Source: Pseudomonas protegens CHA0
GTDB taxonomy: Bacteria; Pseudomonadota; Gammaproteobacteria; Pseudomonadales; Pseudomonadaceae
Reading direction: 5' to 3'
Assembly: GCF_000397205.1 (NCBI RefSeq)
Contig: NC_021237.1
Span: forward strand, 993,001-1,057,000
DNA: 64,000 bases
Shown: one piece after another, positions 18,319 through 27,777 of the stretch
Layout: every line of letters starts with the position of its first letter
How positions within the stretch are numbered: position 1 is the first letter of the stretch
Made by a program: the position numbers and the translations under genes
The notes under the pieces: generated by a model
Seen by the model: only the letters and a program-made list of their open reading frames with translations
Databases searched by the model: none
Told to the model about the DNA's origin: nothing

Positions 18319-18702
18319 CTGTCTCGTCGTCAGTACTTGAGCCGGATGGATCGTTTCCAGCATGGACGTTCGGCGCGAACTTTAGGCGGTGAGGGGGCTG
18401 AGATCAACAAAAAATGTCGCGTTTTTGCACTTGTCTGACGTGCGTTATCGACACCTCTCTTTGTAGCCGACACAGATGACGGACAGATGTTCCCGAAGAA
18501 TTCTCGAGTGTTAAAAATACCTGCACGTTCGACGCTTTTGCGTGCCAAGTAGCTGGGAAGTATGAAAGCGTCAACATCGGCGACGTTAGCGGCGAGAGGG
18601 CGGTTTGAGGGGGATTTTGGCTGTTTCGGAGGAGGGCGCCGGACAGCTCTGACCGGGGCGGCTGTTGATATTTTTTTCCGGCGTGTGGGTGGGCCAAAAA
18701 CA
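18319..18702. other. intergenic region upstream of speC, no clear gene
   Basis: About 380 bases. Short open frames exist in several frames but none has a ribosome binding site or a recognisable product. On the plus strand CAGCTCTGACC...GGCTG (about 18642-18664) precedes a run of eight T after position 18667, terminator-like. I see no convincing promoter on either strand. Confidence 0.4.
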
Positions 18703-18808
18703 CCTGGTGGCGAGGGCGCTTGCTCGCGCCGGATGCGCAGCAGCCCCATTCTTTTTGCAAAGAGGGGCCGCTTCACGGTCCCGAGGGAGCAAGCGCCCTC
18801 GCCACAGG
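18703..18808. repeat. inverted repeat of the TGGCGAGGG family
   Basis: CCTGGTGGCGAGGGCGCTTGCTC (arm starting 18703) is matched by GAGCAAGCGCCCTCGCCACAGG ending at 18808, enclosing about 60 bases. It is a second REP type of fluorescent pseudomonads and is related to the element at 46865-46993. It lies just past the end of the ABC operon. Confidence 0.8.
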
Positions 18809-18830
18809 TTGGTTATTGGCTATTTATTGA

Positions 18831-19988
18831 TCAGGCGACCACTGTTTCAGCCGGCGAGACGATATTGGTCTTCATCCCCCGCGAACGCCCGGAGCTCAGG
18901 TAGGCGGCGATGGATTCCTGAGTCACCTCGCCCAGGAATACCCGCTCGGCATCCATCACCGGCAGCCACGAGCGGTTGAACTCGTACATGCGCGACAGAA
19001 GAATCCGCAGGTGTTCGTCGTAGGCGGCTGTAGCGTTGAACTCTCGCAGGAACTGGGCGCAGGTGCCGGTCTGACGGTGCAGGTCGCGACGACGTACATA
19101 ACCCAGAGCCTTGTTCTCGGCACAGGTCACCACCACGTAGCGCCGGTCGTGTTCGTCCATCAGTTCCAGGGCGTCGGCTACCGGGGTTTCCGGGCTGACC
19201 GACGGGGCGTTGTCCGCGGCGTCTTCGGCCTTGACCAGCAACAGGCGTTTCAAGGTGCTGTCCTGGCCGACGAAATTGCTGACGAAGTCGTCCGCCGGGT
19301 GCGCCAGCAGGGTGTCGGGGTGATCGATCTGCAGCAGCTTGCCGGCACGGAAGATGGCGATCTTGTCCCCCAGCTTGATGGCTTCGTCGATGTCATGGCT
19401 GACCATGATCACGGTCTTGTTCAGCGCCCGCTGCATCTCGAAGAATTCGTTCTGGATCATCTCGCGGTTGATCGGGTCCACCGCGCCGAAGGGCTCGTCC
19501 ATCAGCAGCAGCGGAGCGTCCGCCGCCAGGGCGCGGATCACCCCGATGCGCTGTTGCTGGCCACCGGACAGTTCCCGTGGGTAGCGATGCAGGTACTGCT
19601 TGGGTTCGAGCTTGATCATGCTCATCAGCTCGCGGGCCCGGTCGTGGCATTTCTGCTTGTCCCAGCCCAGCAGGCGTGGCACCACCACGATGTTTTCCTC
19701 GATGGTCATGTTGGGGAACAGGCCGATCTGCTGGATCACGTAGCCGATGTTGCGGCGCAGGGTCACTTCGTCGAGATCGGTGGTGTCCTCGCCATTGATC
19801 AGCACCTTGCCCGAGGTGGGCATGATCAGGCGGTTGATCATTTTCAGCGTGGTGCTCTTGCCGCAGCCGGAGGGCCCGAGGAACACGCAGATCTCGCCTT
19901 CATTGACGGTCAGGCTTACCGAGTCGACGGCTTTGACATCCTTGCCGTTGCTGCGAAAGGTCTTGGTCAGGTTTTGAAGTTCGATCAT
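18831..19988 (-). CDS. osmoprotectant (betaine/choline/carnitine) ABC transporter ATPase with CBS domains
   Basis: 385 residues from the ATG at 19988, which overlaps the permease stop (ATGA). The nucleotide-binding domain has Walker A GPSGCGKST, signature LSGGQQQRIG, Walker B LLLMDEPFGAVD and the H-loop in VSHD. Two C-terminal CBS modules follow from about residue 255 (SPETPVADALELM..., NRSWLPVMDAERVFLG). CBS-bearing ATPases of this type (OpuCA, ProV, YehX) power quaternary-amine uptake, the CBS part sensing ionic strength in OpuA/OpuC. It is the last gene of a four-gene operon transcribed permease - binding protein - permease - ATPase. Confidence 0.88.
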   Translation of the reverse strand: MIELQNLTKTFRSNGKDVKAVDSVSLTVNEGEICVFLGPSGCGKSTTLKMINRLIMPTSGKVLINGEDTTDLDEVTLRRNIGYVIQQIGLFPNMTIEENIVVVPRLLGWDKQKCHDRARELMSMIKLEPKQYLHRYPRELSGGQQQRIGVIRALAADAPLLLMDEPFGAVDPINREMIQNEFFEMQRALNKTVIMVSHDIDEAIKLGDKIAIFRAGKLLQIDHPDTLLAHPADDFVSNFVGQDSTLKRLLLVKAEDAADNAPSVSPETPVADALELMDEHDRRYVVVTCAENKALGYVRRRDLHRQTGTCAQFLREFNATAAYDEHLRILLSRMYEFNRSWLPVMDAERVFLGEVTQESIAAYLSSGRSRGMKTNIVSPAETVVA

Positions 19989-20638
19989 TTCAGGAGTCCT
20001 TTTGGAGTCAGCGAGCGTTGCAGCCATTGCAGAAGCAGGTCGGCGAAGATGGCCAGGAGACTGACCAGCACGGCGCCGACGATCAGCATCGACATGTCGC
20101 TGCGGCTGATGGAAGCAAGAATGAGTACGCCCAGGCCGCCGGCGCCGATGGTGGCGGCGATGGTCATGACGCCGATGTTCATCACCACGGCGGTGCGTAC
20201 CCCGGCGAGGATCACCGGCACCGCGATCGGCAACTCGACCATGCGCAGGCGCTGGCCGAAGGTCATGCCGATGCCGCGGGCGGCTTCACGAATGCCCGGT
20301 TCGACGCCGGTCAGCGCCAGGTAGGTGTTGCGCATGATCGGCAGCAGGGAATAGAGGAACACCGCGGTGATAGCCGGTAGCGGGCCCAGGCCCTGGCCGA
20401 ACTTGGAGTAGAACGGCAGCAGCAGGCCGAACAGGGCGATGGACGGAATGGTCAGCAGCACGGTGGCGCTGGCCTGCAGTGGGCCGGCAAGGGTCGGGAA
20501 GCGGGTCATCAGCACGCCCAGGGGCACGCCGAAGACGATGGCCAGGGTGACGGCGATGCCCACCAGGGTGATGTGCTGCCAGGTCAGGTGCAGGACCTGG
20601 GCCCAATCGAGATGGGAAAAGGCGTTCAGGAATTCCAT
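19985..20638 (-). CDS. osmoprotectant ABC transporter permease (OpuCB/YehW-like)
   Basis: A 217-residue integral membrane protein with about five to six hydrophobic spans. It carries the binding-protein-dependent transport signature EAARGIGMTFGQRLRMVELP, the EAA loop that contacts the ATPase. It pairs with the other permease (21569-22285), which has the related loop EAAVGIGMTPRQVLWKVELP, so the pore is a heterodimer. Its stop overlaps the ATPase start and it starts 12 bases after the binding-protein gene. Confidence 0.88.
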   Translation of the reverse strand: MEFLNAFSHLDWAQVLHLTWQHITLVGIAVTLAIVFGVPLGVLMTRFPTLAGPLQASATVLLTIPSIALFGLLLPFYSKFGQGLGPLPAITAVFLYSLLPIMRNTYLALTGVEPGIREAARGIGMTFGQRLRMVELPIAVPVILAGVRTAVVMNIGVMTIAATIGAGGLGVLILASISRSDMSMLIVGAVLVSLLAIFADLLLQWLQRSLTPKGLLK

Positions 20639-20650
20639 GTCTTCTCCTCT

Positions 20651-21544
20651 TTAGTTGATCGGGTGCTGGCGCAGGAAATCTGCGGCCACGGCGGATGGGC
20701 TTTCATGGTCGACGTCGACCCGCGCGTTCAGCTGGCGCATGGTTTCGTCGTCGAACAGCGCCGCCAGCGGCTTGAGCTCGGCGGCCAGTTGCGGGTGGGC
20801 GTCGAGGTAGGCCTGGCGTACCACCGGCGCGGCGGTGTAGTCCGGGAAGTAGTGCTTGTCGTCTTCCAGCAGTTTGAGCTTGAAGGCATTGAGGCGCCCA
20901 TCGGTGGTGTACACCAGGCCGGCGAACACCTGGCCGTTGCGCAGGGCGGTGTAGACCAGGCCGGCGTCCATCTGCCGGGTGTTCTTGCGGGTCAGGGCCA
21001 TGTCATAGAGCTTGACCATCCCGGCCATGCCGTCGGAGCGGTTGGCGAACTCGGTGTCCAGGGCCACCAGGCGGTTTTCCTTGGTGTTTTCGGCCAGGGC
21101 CTGGGTCAGGTCGCTGATGCTATTGATCTGCGGATGTTCCTTGGCCACGTTCTCTGGCAGCGCCAGGGCATAGGTATTGCTGAACTTGGACGGTGACAGC
21201 CAGACCAGGCCTTTTTTCGCATCCAGTTCTTTCACCCGGGCGTAGGACTGTTCGCTGTCGAGTTTCTCGTCGATGTGGTTGTAGGCCACCAGCGAGACTC
21301 CGGTGTACTCCCAGATCAGGTCCAACTGGCCACTTTCCTGGGCACTGCGGGCCAGGTTGCTGCCCAGGCCCCCGGTGACGCGGGTGTCGTAGCCCTTGCT
21401 GCGCAAGTACTGGGAGGTGATCTCCGCCAGCAGGGTCTGTTCGGTGAAGACCCGGGCGCCGATGCGGATCAGCGGTTTTTCCACGGCGTGGGCCAATGTG
21501 CTGAAAAGCAGGGCGCAGCCGAGTATCAGGCTTAATTTCTTCAT
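20651..21544 (-). CDS. osmoprotectant ABC transporter substrate-binding protein (OpuCC/OsmF-like)
   Basis: A 297-residue periplasmic protein with a signal peptide (MKKLSLILGCALLFSTLAHA). Mature-protein features of the quaternary-amine binding family are IRIGARVFTEQTLLAEI, the GGLGSNLARSA segment, DLIWEYTGVS and the Trp/Tyr residues that usually form the aromatic cage for trimethylammonium groups. The exact ligand (glycine betaine, choline, carnitine) cannot be told from sequence alone. It lies between the two permease genes. Confidence 0.88.
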   Translation of the reverse strand: MKKLSLILGCALLFSTLAHAVEKPLIRIGARVFTEQTLLAEITSQYLRSKGYDTRVTGGLGSNLARSAQESGQLDLIWEYTGVSLVAYNHIDEKLDSEQSYARVKELDAKKGLVWLSPSKFSNTYALALPENVAKEHPQINSISDLTQALAENTKENRLVALDTEFANRSDGMAGMVKLYDMALTRKNTRQMDAGLVYTALRNGQVFAGLVYTTDGRLNAFKLKLLEDDKHYFPDYTAAPVVRQAYLDAHPQLAAELKPLAALFDDETMRQLNARVDVDHESPSAVAADFLRQHPIN

Positions 21545-21568
21545 GTCGGTTCCTTGGCTCTGACGGGC

Positions 21569-22285
21569 TTAAGACGGGCGCAGACCACGTTCCAGCCAAA
21601 GTCGGCTGGCCAGGGTCACCAGGCCATCGAGGAGCAAGGCCAGCAGCGCGGTACAGGCCGCGCCGAGCAGCAGTTGCGGCTGATTGTTCAGGGCGATGCC
21701 GGGGAAAATCAGGCTGCCCAGGCTGTTGGCGCCGATCAGGAAGGCCAGGGGCGCGGTGCCGACGTTGATCGCCAGGGCCACCCGCACGCCGCCGATGATG
21801 ATCGGCACGGCATTGGGCAATTCGACTTTCCACAGCACCTGGCGTGGCGTCATGCCGATGCCGACCGCGGCCTCCTTGAGGGAGCCCTGGACGTTCTTCA
21901 GGCCTTCATAGGTGTTGCGCACGATGGGCAGCAGGGAGGCGAGGAACAGCGCGAAAATGGCCGGGCCACTGCCGATGCCGAGGATCCCCAGAGCGATGGC
22001 CAGGACGGCCAGGGGAGGGACGGTGTTACCGATGTTGAACACTTGCATGAAGCGTTCGGCGCGTCCGACCATGCTCGGGCGGCTGAGGACGATGCCGGCG
22101 GGGATCCCCACCACCAGCGCGGCTAGCATTGAAGCCAGGACCAGGAACAGATGAGCTTGCAGGTAGAACAACAGATCGTCGCGGTAGTGTTCGATCGTAG
22201 TGATGCCGATCCAGTGGACCAGCAGGGCCAGGAGGGCGATTACCGCAGCGCCTCCTATCAGCCCTTTGCCATAGCGAATAGCCAC
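21569..22285 (-). CDS. osmoprotectant ABC transporter permease, first gene of operon
   Basis: 238 residues from a GTG at 22285, chosen because AAGGAG lies 7 bases upstream and because the protein then begins at MAIRYGKG just before its first hydrophobic span. A longer frame reaching 22411 adds a non-homologous Arg/Pro-rich leader and is probably not translated. About six membrane spans and an EAA loop (about residues 150-169). Gene order differs from the OpuCABCD order I know, so I do not transfer letters. Confidence 0.87.
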   Translation of the reverse strand: MAIRYGKGLIGGAAVIALLALLVHWIGITTIEHYRDDLLFYLQAHLFLVLASMLAALVVGIPAGIVLSRPSMVGRAERFMQVFNIGNTVPPLAVLAIALGILGIGSGPAIFALFLASLLPIVRNTYEGLKNVQGSLKEAAVGIGMTPRQVLWKVELPNAVPIIIGGVRVALAINVGTAPLAFLIGANSLGSLIFPGIALNNQPQLLLGAACTALLALLLDGLVTLASRLWLERGLRPS

Positions 22286-22635
22286 AGGCGGACTCCTTTT
22301 TGTCGGTCGGCGGGCACTTTCCCGTGTGGCAGGGCCATTCCTGGCTGCCGGGAAAATACGCGCGAAAAGCAGCTCGTCGAGCGCCGGCAGAGCGGCGGGT
22401 GAACGGGCCATGAGCGCAGCTTCGTCAAGCTAACTTGCTGATATTTCAGCCCCTGACGACAGTGCGTGACAGGGGAGTGGACGTCTCCACGTTTTAAAAG
22501 GTTCCATAATTGGCAGCATTTAGCCACCGTTAATCTGCCGTCCGGTCGCCCGGGCGACGGGGGGAGCTGTGGCCCGCAAGGCTATGTCTGGGCTATAATC
22601 TGCGCCCTTTTTTGATCACCGCCAGGCGATTTCCC
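22286..22635. promoter_or_regulatory. divergent spacer (ABC operon / prfC) with prfC promoter
   Basis: A 350-bp gap. A perfect TATAAT at 22594-22599, 36 bases before the prfC ATG, is the probable -10 of prfC; its -35 is weak. An inverted repeat CCCCTG...CAGGGG (about 22451-22474) and the short palindrome GTGGACGTCTCCAC lie nearer the ABC operon and could take part in its control. No gene seen. Confidence 0.5.
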
Positions 22636-24219
22636 ATGACCCAACAGGCCGCCGAAGTCGCGAAACGCCGCACTTTCGCCATTATTTCCCACCCGGATGC
22701 GGGTAAGACCACGATCACCGAGAAGCTGTTGCTGATGGGCAAGGCCATTGCGGTGGCGGGTACCGTCAAATCGCGCAAGTCCGACCGCCACGCCACTTCC
22801 GACTGGATGGAGATGGAGAAGCAGCGGGGTATTTCCATTACCACGTCGGTCATGCAGTTCCCCTATCGCGAACACATGATCAACCTGCTGGACACCCCCG
22901 GCCACGAAGACTTCTCGGAAGACACCTACCGCACCCTGACCGCGGTGGACTCGGCGCTGATGGTGCTCGACGGCGGTAAGGGCGTAGAGCCACGGACCAT
23001 CGCCCTGATGGACGTCTGCCGCCTGCGCGATACGCCCATCGTCAGTTTCATCAACAAACTCGACCGGGACATTCGCGACCCGATCGAACTGCTGGACGAA
23101 ATCGAAGCGGTCCTGAAGATCAAGGCCGCGCCTATCACCTGGCCGATCGGTTGCTACCGCGACTTCAAGGGTGTGTACCACCTGGCGGGCGACTACATCA
23201 TCGTCTACACCCCGGGCCACGGCCACGAACGCACCGAAACCAAGATCATCGAGAAACTCGACTCCGACGAAGCCCGGGCCCACCTGGGTGACGAGTACGA
23301 GCGCTTCATCGAGCAGCTGGAACTGGTGCAGGGCGCCTGCCACGAGTTCAACCAGCAGGAGTTCCTCGACGGCCAGCTGACGCCGGTGTTCTTCGGGACC
23401 GCGCTGGGCAACTTCGGTGTCGACCACGTGCTCGACGCCGTGGTGGACTGGGCGCCGCTGCCGCTGGCCCGCGTTGCCAACGAGCGCAGCGTGGCCCCCC
23501 AGGAAGAGAAGTTCTCGGGCTTCATCTTCAAGATCCAGGCGAACATGGACCCCAAGCACCGCGACCGCATCGCCTTCATGCGCATCTGCTCGGGCAAGTA
23601 CGAGAAAGGCATGAAGATGCGCCACGTGCGCACTGGCAAGGACGTGCGCATCGGCGACGCCCTGACCTTCTTCTCCTCCGAGCGTGAGCAACTGGAAGAG
23701 GCCTATGCCGGCGACATCATCGGCCTGCACAACCACGGCACCATCCAGATCGGCGACACCTTCACCGAAGGCGAGGCGCTGGGCTTCACCGGTATCCCGC
23801 ACTTCGCCCCGGAGCTGTTCCGCCGTGTGCGTCTGAAGGACCCGCTCAAGTCCAAGCAACTGCGCCAGGGCCTGCAACAGCTGGCCGAAGAAGGCGCGAC
23901 CCAGGTGTTCTTCCCCGAGCGCAGCAACGACATCATCCTCGGCGCCGTGGGTGTGCTGCAGTTCGACGTGGTGGCCAGCCGCCTGAAGGAGGAATACAAG
24001 GTTGAGTGCTCCTACGAGCCGATCACCGTGTGGTCCGCCCGCTGGATCGAATGCAGCGACAAGAAGAAGCTCGAAGAGTTTTCCAACAAGGCGGTGGAAA
24101 ACCTGGCCCTGGACGGCGGCGGTCACCTGACCTACCTGGCGCCGACCCGGGTCAACCTGGCGCTGATGGAAGAGCGCTGGCCGGACGTGAAATTCCGCGC
24201 CACCCGCGAACACCACTAA
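22636..24219 (+). CDS. prfC: peptide chain release factor 3
   Basis: A 527-residue translational GTPase that recycles RF1/RF2 after peptide release. The G-domain motifs are intact: SHPDAGKTT (G1), a GISITTSV switch I segment (G2), DTPGHEDF (G3), NKLDRD (G4). Domains II and III follow, and the C-terminus (FRATREHH) matches RF3 length. I chose the ATG at 22636 ([12 protein letters not shown]), the canonical N-terminus, over an upstream in-frame TTG. Single gene between a TATAAT promoter and a strong terminator. Confidence 0.97.
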   Translation: MTQQAAEVAKRRTFAIISHPDAGKTTITEKLLLMGKAIAVAGTVKSRKSDRHATSDWMEMEKQRGISITTSVMQFPYREHMINLLDTPGHEDFSEDTYRTLTAVDSALMVLDGGKGVEPRTIALMDVCRLRDTPIVSFINKLDRDIRDPIELLDEIEAVLKIKAAPITWPIGCYRDFKGVYHLAGDYIIVYTPGHGHERTETKIIEKLDSDEARAHLGDEYERFIEQLELVQGACHEFNQQEFLDGQLTPVFFGTALGNFGVDHVLDAVVDWAPLPLARVANERSVAPQEEKFSGFIFKIQANMDPKHRDRIAFMRICSGKYEKGMKMRHVRTGKDVRIGDALTFFSSEREQLEEAYAGDIIGLHNHGTIQIGDTFTEGEALGFTGIPHFAPELFRRVRLKDPLKSKQLRQGLQQLAEEGATQVFFPERSNDIILGAVGVLQFDVVASRLKEEYKVECSYEPITVWSARWIECSDKKKLEEFSNKAVENLALDGGGHLTYLAPTRVNLALMEERWPDVKFRATREHH

Positions 24220-24237
24220 GTTCGTCGGCCACCCCCG

Positions 24238-24270
24238 AGCCCCGCTGTGCAGACAGCGGGGCTTTTTTTG
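24238..24270 (+). terminator. rho-independent terminator of prfC
   Basis: AGCCCCGCTGT and ACAGCGGGGCT around GCAG, followed by TTTTTTT, 18 bases past the prfC stop. Confidence 0.95.
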
Positions 24271-24297
24271 CGCGCAGGACTGGCCTGCCGCCGCCTC

Positions 24298-24379
24298 GTA
24301 GGCGCCGGCTTGCCAGCGACGGCGGCGGACGCTGTTGTGCCTGGCTTGCGGGTTTCTTCGCCGGCAAGCCGGCTCCTAC
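24298..24379. repeat. REP pair
   Basis: GTAGGCGCCGGCTTGCCAGC at 24298 and the inverted partner GCCGGCAAGCCGGCTCCTAC ending at 24379, just past the prfC terminator. Confidence 0.85.
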
Positions 24380-24557
24380 GGGTTGTGGTGTTCTTAAGGG
24401 AGCGCCGTTAGTCGGAAGGGCTTTGGCGGCTCGGGAATCGATAGGGAGCTATCTGGAAAAGCCGGGATATCACGACTAGGTTTCAGACAGTGCTGTGGCC
24501 GCCGCAAGGCTGGCGCGCAGCCATTGATGATTCACCTATGAAAGGATGGAATCGGCT

Positions 24558-24800
24558 ATGAGAATTTTCCAACGCGTTGTGCTGTTGATCAAAGTGCTGG
24601 TGATGCTGTCGCTCGGAACCTCGGCGGCCTGGGCCCACAACCTGATGCAGGTGAGCGAGCCGGGTTACTCCTCGAGCCAGAGTGCACCGGTGCAGATGCT
24701 TGCCAAGTCCGAATCGGAGCCGGGCGATGAGGGCCAGGGTGGCAGTTCCGGCGATGACGACCAGACCACCGACGAGGATGACGGCGACAGCCAGGGCTAA
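24558..24800 (+). CDS. small acidic exported protein, function unknown
   Basis: 80 residues from the ATG at 24558, which puts a clear signal peptide first (MRIFQRVVLLIKVLVMLSLG, cleavage near AWA). An ATG at 24546 would add four residues but crowds the AAAGGA site. The mature part is about 54 residues; its last 28 are almost entirely Gly, Ser, Asp, Glu and Thr, with an Asp run and no Cys or aromatic residue, so it is probably disordered and highly acidic in the periplasm. Two hairpins follow. I do not recognise the family; cation binding is only a guess. Confidence 0.6.
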   Translation: MRIFQRVVLLIKVLVMLSLGTSAAWAHNLMQVSEPGYSSSQSAPVQMLAKSESEPGDEGQGGSSGDDDQTTDEDDGDSQG

Positions 24801-24806
24801 AAGAAA

Positions 24807-24845
24807 CCCCCGACGACGGACTGATGCGCAATCCGTCGCCGGGGG
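24807..24845. other. long hairpin after the small acidic gene
   Basis: CCCCCGACGACGGA and TCCGTCGCCGGGGG form a 14-bp stem with one mismatch around an 11-base loop, without a T-run. A stronger terminator follows at 24864. Confidence 0.6.
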
Positions 24846-24863
24846 CGGGTCGAACAAGGTTCA

Positions 24864-24896
24864 GGCGCTCCCGGAGGCATCCGGGAGCGCCTTTTT
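24864..24896 (+). terminator. rho-independent terminator
   Basis: GGCGCTCCCGG and CCGGGAGCGCC around AGGCAT-type loop bases, followed by TTTTT. Ends the small acidic gene transcript; it also faces the convergent end of the dpp operon. Confidence 0.85.
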
Positions 24897-24904
24897 CATG
24901 GCCG

Positions 24905-25876
24905 CTACAGCACGAATTGCTCGGCGTAGTGGCAGGCCACCTGGCGGCTGTCGAGCTGGCGCAGGGCCGGCTCTTCAGTGCTGCAGCGCTCGGTGGCATA
25001 AGGGCAGCGCTTGTGGAAGGCGCAGCCCGGTGGTGGGTTCAGCGGGTTGGGCAGCTCGCCGACGATCTTGATCTTCGGCTTGTCCGGGTTCGGGTGGATG
25101 GTTGGTGTCGCCGACAGCAGGGCCTGGGTGTAGGGGTGCAGGGGGCGGGTGTAGATGTCCTCCTTGGGGCCCATTTCCACCGGCCGGCCGAGGTACATCA
25201 CCAGCACCTGGTCGGCCACGTGGCGCACCACTGCCAGGTTGTGGGAAATGAACACGTAGGCGGTGTTGAATTCCTGCTGCAGGTCCATGAACAGGTTCAA
25301 TACCTGGGCCTGGATCGATACGTCCAGGGCCGAGGTCGGTTCGTCCGCCACCAGCACCTTGGGCTGCAGCATCATTGCCCGGGCCAGGGCGATACGCTGG
25401 CGCTGCCCCCCGGAGAACATGTGCGGGTAGCGCTGGTAATGTTCGGGGCGCAGGCCTACCTGCTTCATCATCGCCTGGACTTTTTCCCGGCGTTCGGCGG
25501 CCGACAGCTTGGTGTTGATCAGCAGCGGCTCGGCCAGCTGGTCACCGATCTTCTGCCGCGGGTTGAGCGAGGCATAAGGGCTCTGGAACACCATCTGCAC
25601 GTCTTTGCGCAGTTGCTTGCGCTGGGCCTTGTCGGCACCGGCGACTTCCTGGCCGGCGATCTTCAGCGAGCCGGAAGACGGTTCCTCGATCAGGGTCAGG
25701 GCCCGCGCCAGGGTGGATTTGCCACAGCCGGATTCACCCACCACAGCCAGGGTCTTGCCGGCTTCCAGCTCGAAGGACACGCCGTTGAGTGCGCGCACGG
25801 TGGCGTGGCCCTTGAACAGGCCACGGGACACTTCGTAGTGACGGGTGAGGTCGCGGGCGGTAAGAACGACGGCCAT
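24905..25876 (-). CDS. dppF: dipeptide ABC transporter ATPase DppF
   Basis: A 323-residue peptide/nickel-type ABC ATPase. Walker A GESGCGKST, Q-loop in MVFQSPYASLNPR, signature FSGGQRQRIA, Walker B VLVADEPTSALD and H-loop ISHN are intact. The C-terminal oligopeptide-transporter extension has the CAFHKRCPY...RC...CHY cysteines that bind an Fe-S cluster in DppF/OppF homologues. It pairs with DppD, whose stop overlaps its start by one base (TAATG). Last gene of the dpp operon, which appears to run from 35645 to here. Confidence 0.94.
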   Translation of the reverse strand: MAVVLTARDLTRHYEVSRGLFKGHATVRALNGVSFELEAGKTLAVVGESGCGKSTLARALTLIEEPSSGSLKIAGQEVAGADKAQRKQLRKDVQMVFQSPYASLNPRQKIGDQLAEPLLINTKLSAAERREKVQAMMKQVGLRPEHYQRYPHMFSGGQRQRIALARAMMLQPKVLVADEPTSALDVSIQAQVLNLFMDLQQEFNTAYVFISHNLAVVRHVADQVLVMYLGRPVEMGPKEDIYTRPLHPYTQALLSATPTIHPNPDKPKIKIVGELPNPLNPPPGCAFHKRCPYATERCSTEEPALRQLDSRQVACHYAEQFVL

Positions 25877-26844
25877 TACGCCACCTCCTGATTCAGCGGG
25901 TAGAAGCAGCGCACCAGGCTGGCGGCTTTCGGTTCGAGGCCGGGGCGCTGGGCGCGGCAGTTGTCTTGCACGTAGGGGCAGCGCGGCGACAGCAGGCAGC
26001 CTTGAGGCCGGTCGTAGCGCCCGGGGACGATGCCCGGCAGGGTCGACAAGCGAGTGGCGCCGAGGCTGTGCTCGGGAATCGCCGCCAGCAGCGCTTCGCT
26101 GTAGGGGTGCGCGGGGATGTCGAACAGCTCCGGTACCTGGCCCACCTCAACCGCCTGGCCGGCGTACATCACGCACACCCGCTGGGCAGTTTCGGCGACC
26201 ACGGCGAGGTCGTGGGTGATCAGCACCAGGCCCATGTTCTGCTCTTTCTGCAGGTTCAGCAGCAGGTCCATGATCTGCGCCTGGATGGTCACATCCAGGG
26301 CGGTGGTGGGTTCGTCGGCGATCAGCAGCTTGGGCTCGCCGGCGATCGCCATGGCGATTGCCACCCGCTGGCTCATGCCGCCGGACAGTTGGTGCGGGTA
26401 GGCGTCCATGCGGCTGGCGGCGCCGGGGATCTCGACCTTTTCCAGCAGTTCGATGGCGCGCTTGCGTGCGGCCTTGCTGGACATCTTCAGGTGCAGGCGC
26501 AGCACTTCCTCGATCTGGAAGCCCACGGTGTAGCTGGGGTTCAACGCGGTCATCGGGTCCTGGAAGACCATGGCCAGGTCCTTGCCGACGATCTGCCGGC
26601 GCTGGCGCGCGCTGAGCTTGAGCATGTCGCGGCCGTCGAAGCTTAGGGCATCGGCGGTGACGATGCCGGGGTGCTCGATCAGGCCCATCAAGGCCATCAT
26701 GGTCACCGATTTGCCGGAGCCGGACTCGCCGACGATGGCCAGCACTTCGCCCTTGTCGACCTTGAGGTCGAGGCCGTCGACCACCGGCACCGCAGTGGCG
26801 TCGCCGAAGCGGACATTGAGATTCTTGATTTCTAGCAGTGACAT
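25876..26844 (-). CDS. dppD: dipeptide ABC transporter ATPase DppD
   Basis: 322 residues from the ATG at 26844 ([15 protein letters not shown]), with GAGGAG 6 bases upstream. Walker [11 protein letters not shown]-loop [14 protein letters not shown], signature [10 protein letters not shown] and Walker [13 protein letters not shown] are intact, followed by the peptide-transporter C-terminal extension with its Cys cluster (CLLSPRCPY...C...C). It forms the heterodimeric motor with DppF. Ten bases after dppC. Confidence 0.94.
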   Translation of the reverse strand: MSLLEIKNLNVRFGDATAVPVVDGLDLKVDKGEVLAIVGESGSGKSVTMMALMGLIEHPGIVTADALSFDGRDMLKLSARQRRQIVGKDLAMVFQDPMTALNPSYTVGFQIEEVLRLHLKMSSKAARKRAIELLEKVEIPGAASRMDAYPHQLSGGMSQRVAIAMAIAGEPKLLIADEPTTALDVTIQAQIMDLLLNLQKEQNMGLVLITHDLAVVAETAQRVCVMYAGQAVEVGQVPELFDIPAHPYSEALLAAIPEHSLGATRLSTLPGIVPGRYDRPQGCLLSPRCPYVQDNCRAQRPGLEPKAASLVRCFYPLNQEVA

Positions 26845-26854
26845 GGGAATCTCC

Positions 26855-27766
26855 TCAGGCGGCGTTCTTGAGTTTCGGATCCAGCGCATCGCGCAGGCCG
26901 TCGCCCATCAGGTTGATTGCCAGCACGCTGAGCAAAATGGTCAGGCCCGGCAGGCTCACGACCCACCAGGCGCGTTCGATGTAGTCCCGGGCCGAGGCCA
27001 GCATGGTGCCCCACTCCGGAGTCGGCGGTTGCACGCCCAGGCCGAGGAAGCCCAGGGCGGCGGCGTCGAGGATCGCCGAGGAGAAGCTCAGGGTGGCCTG
27101 GACGATCAGCGGTGCCATGCAGTTGGGCAGCACGGTGATGAACATCAGGCGTGGCAGGCCGGCACCGGCCAGGCGCGCGGCGGTCACGTAGTCGCGGTTG
27201 AGTTCGCCCATCACTGCGGCGCGGGTCAGGCGTACATAGGACGGCAGGGACACCACGGCAATGGCGATCACGGTATTGATCAGGCCTGGGCCGAGGATGG
27301 CGACGATGGCCACGGCCAGCAGCAGCGAGGGCAGGGCCAGCATGATGTCCATCAGGCGCATGATGGTCGGGCCCAGCAAACGCGGGAAGAAGCCGGCGAA
27401 CAGCCCGAGGAGGATCCCCGGGATCAGCGACATCACCACCGACGACAGGCCGATCAGCAGCGACAGGCGCGAACCCTGGATCAGGCGCGAGAGCAGGTCG
27501 CGGCCCAGTTCATCGGTGCCCAGCAGGAACTGCATCTGGCCGCCTTCGAGCCAGGCCGGAGGGGTCAGCAGGAAGTCGCGGTACTGCTCGCTGGGGTTGT
27601 GCGGCGCCACCCAGGGCGCGAACAGTGCGCAGAACACGATCAGCAGCATGAACAGCAGGCCGGCCACCGCGCCCTTGTTGCGGGAGAAGTGCTGCCAGAA
27701 TTCTTTGTAGACGGACGGATAGAGCAGGCTTTGATCGACTGCTACTGAGGAAGTTGAAGTGCTCAT
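26855..27766 (-). CDS. dppC: dipeptide ABC transporter permease DppC
   Basis: 303 residues from the ATG at 27766. The N-terminus is a cytoplasmic stretch ([13 protein letters not shown]) of the OppC family, then a first span and five further spans. The EAA-type loop is around [21 protein letters not shown] sequence ([18 protein letters not shown]). It pairs with DppB to form the dipeptide pore. The gene starts 11 bases after dppB. Confidence 0.93.
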   Translation of the reverse strand: MSTSTSSVAVDQSLLYPSVYKEFWQHFSRNKGAVAGLLFMLLIVFCALFAPWVAPHNPSEQYRDFLLTPPAWLEGGQMQFLLGTDELGRDLLSRLIQGSRLSLLIGLSSVVMSLIPGILLGLFAGFFPRLLGPTIMRLMDIMLALPSLLLAVAIVAILGPGLINTVIAIAVVSLPSYVRLTRAAVMGELNRDYVTAARLAGAGLPRLMFITVLPNCMAPLIVQATLSFSSAILDAAALGFLGLGVQPPTPEWGTMLASARDYIERAWWVVSLPGLTILLSVLAINLMGDGLRDALDPKLKNAA

Positions 27767-27777
27767 TAGTCTTGATC

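Noticed and set aside
18166..18363. A SpeFL-like ornithine arrest peptide upstream of speC
   Set aside because: The encoded peptide lacks the conserved SpeFL residues and has no ribosome binding site; kept only as a leader-structure observation.
22286..22411. N-terminal extension of the ABC permease to an ATG at 22411
   Set aside because: The extra residues are Arg/Pro-rich with no transporter homology, while the GTG at 22285 has AAGGAG at ideal spacing.
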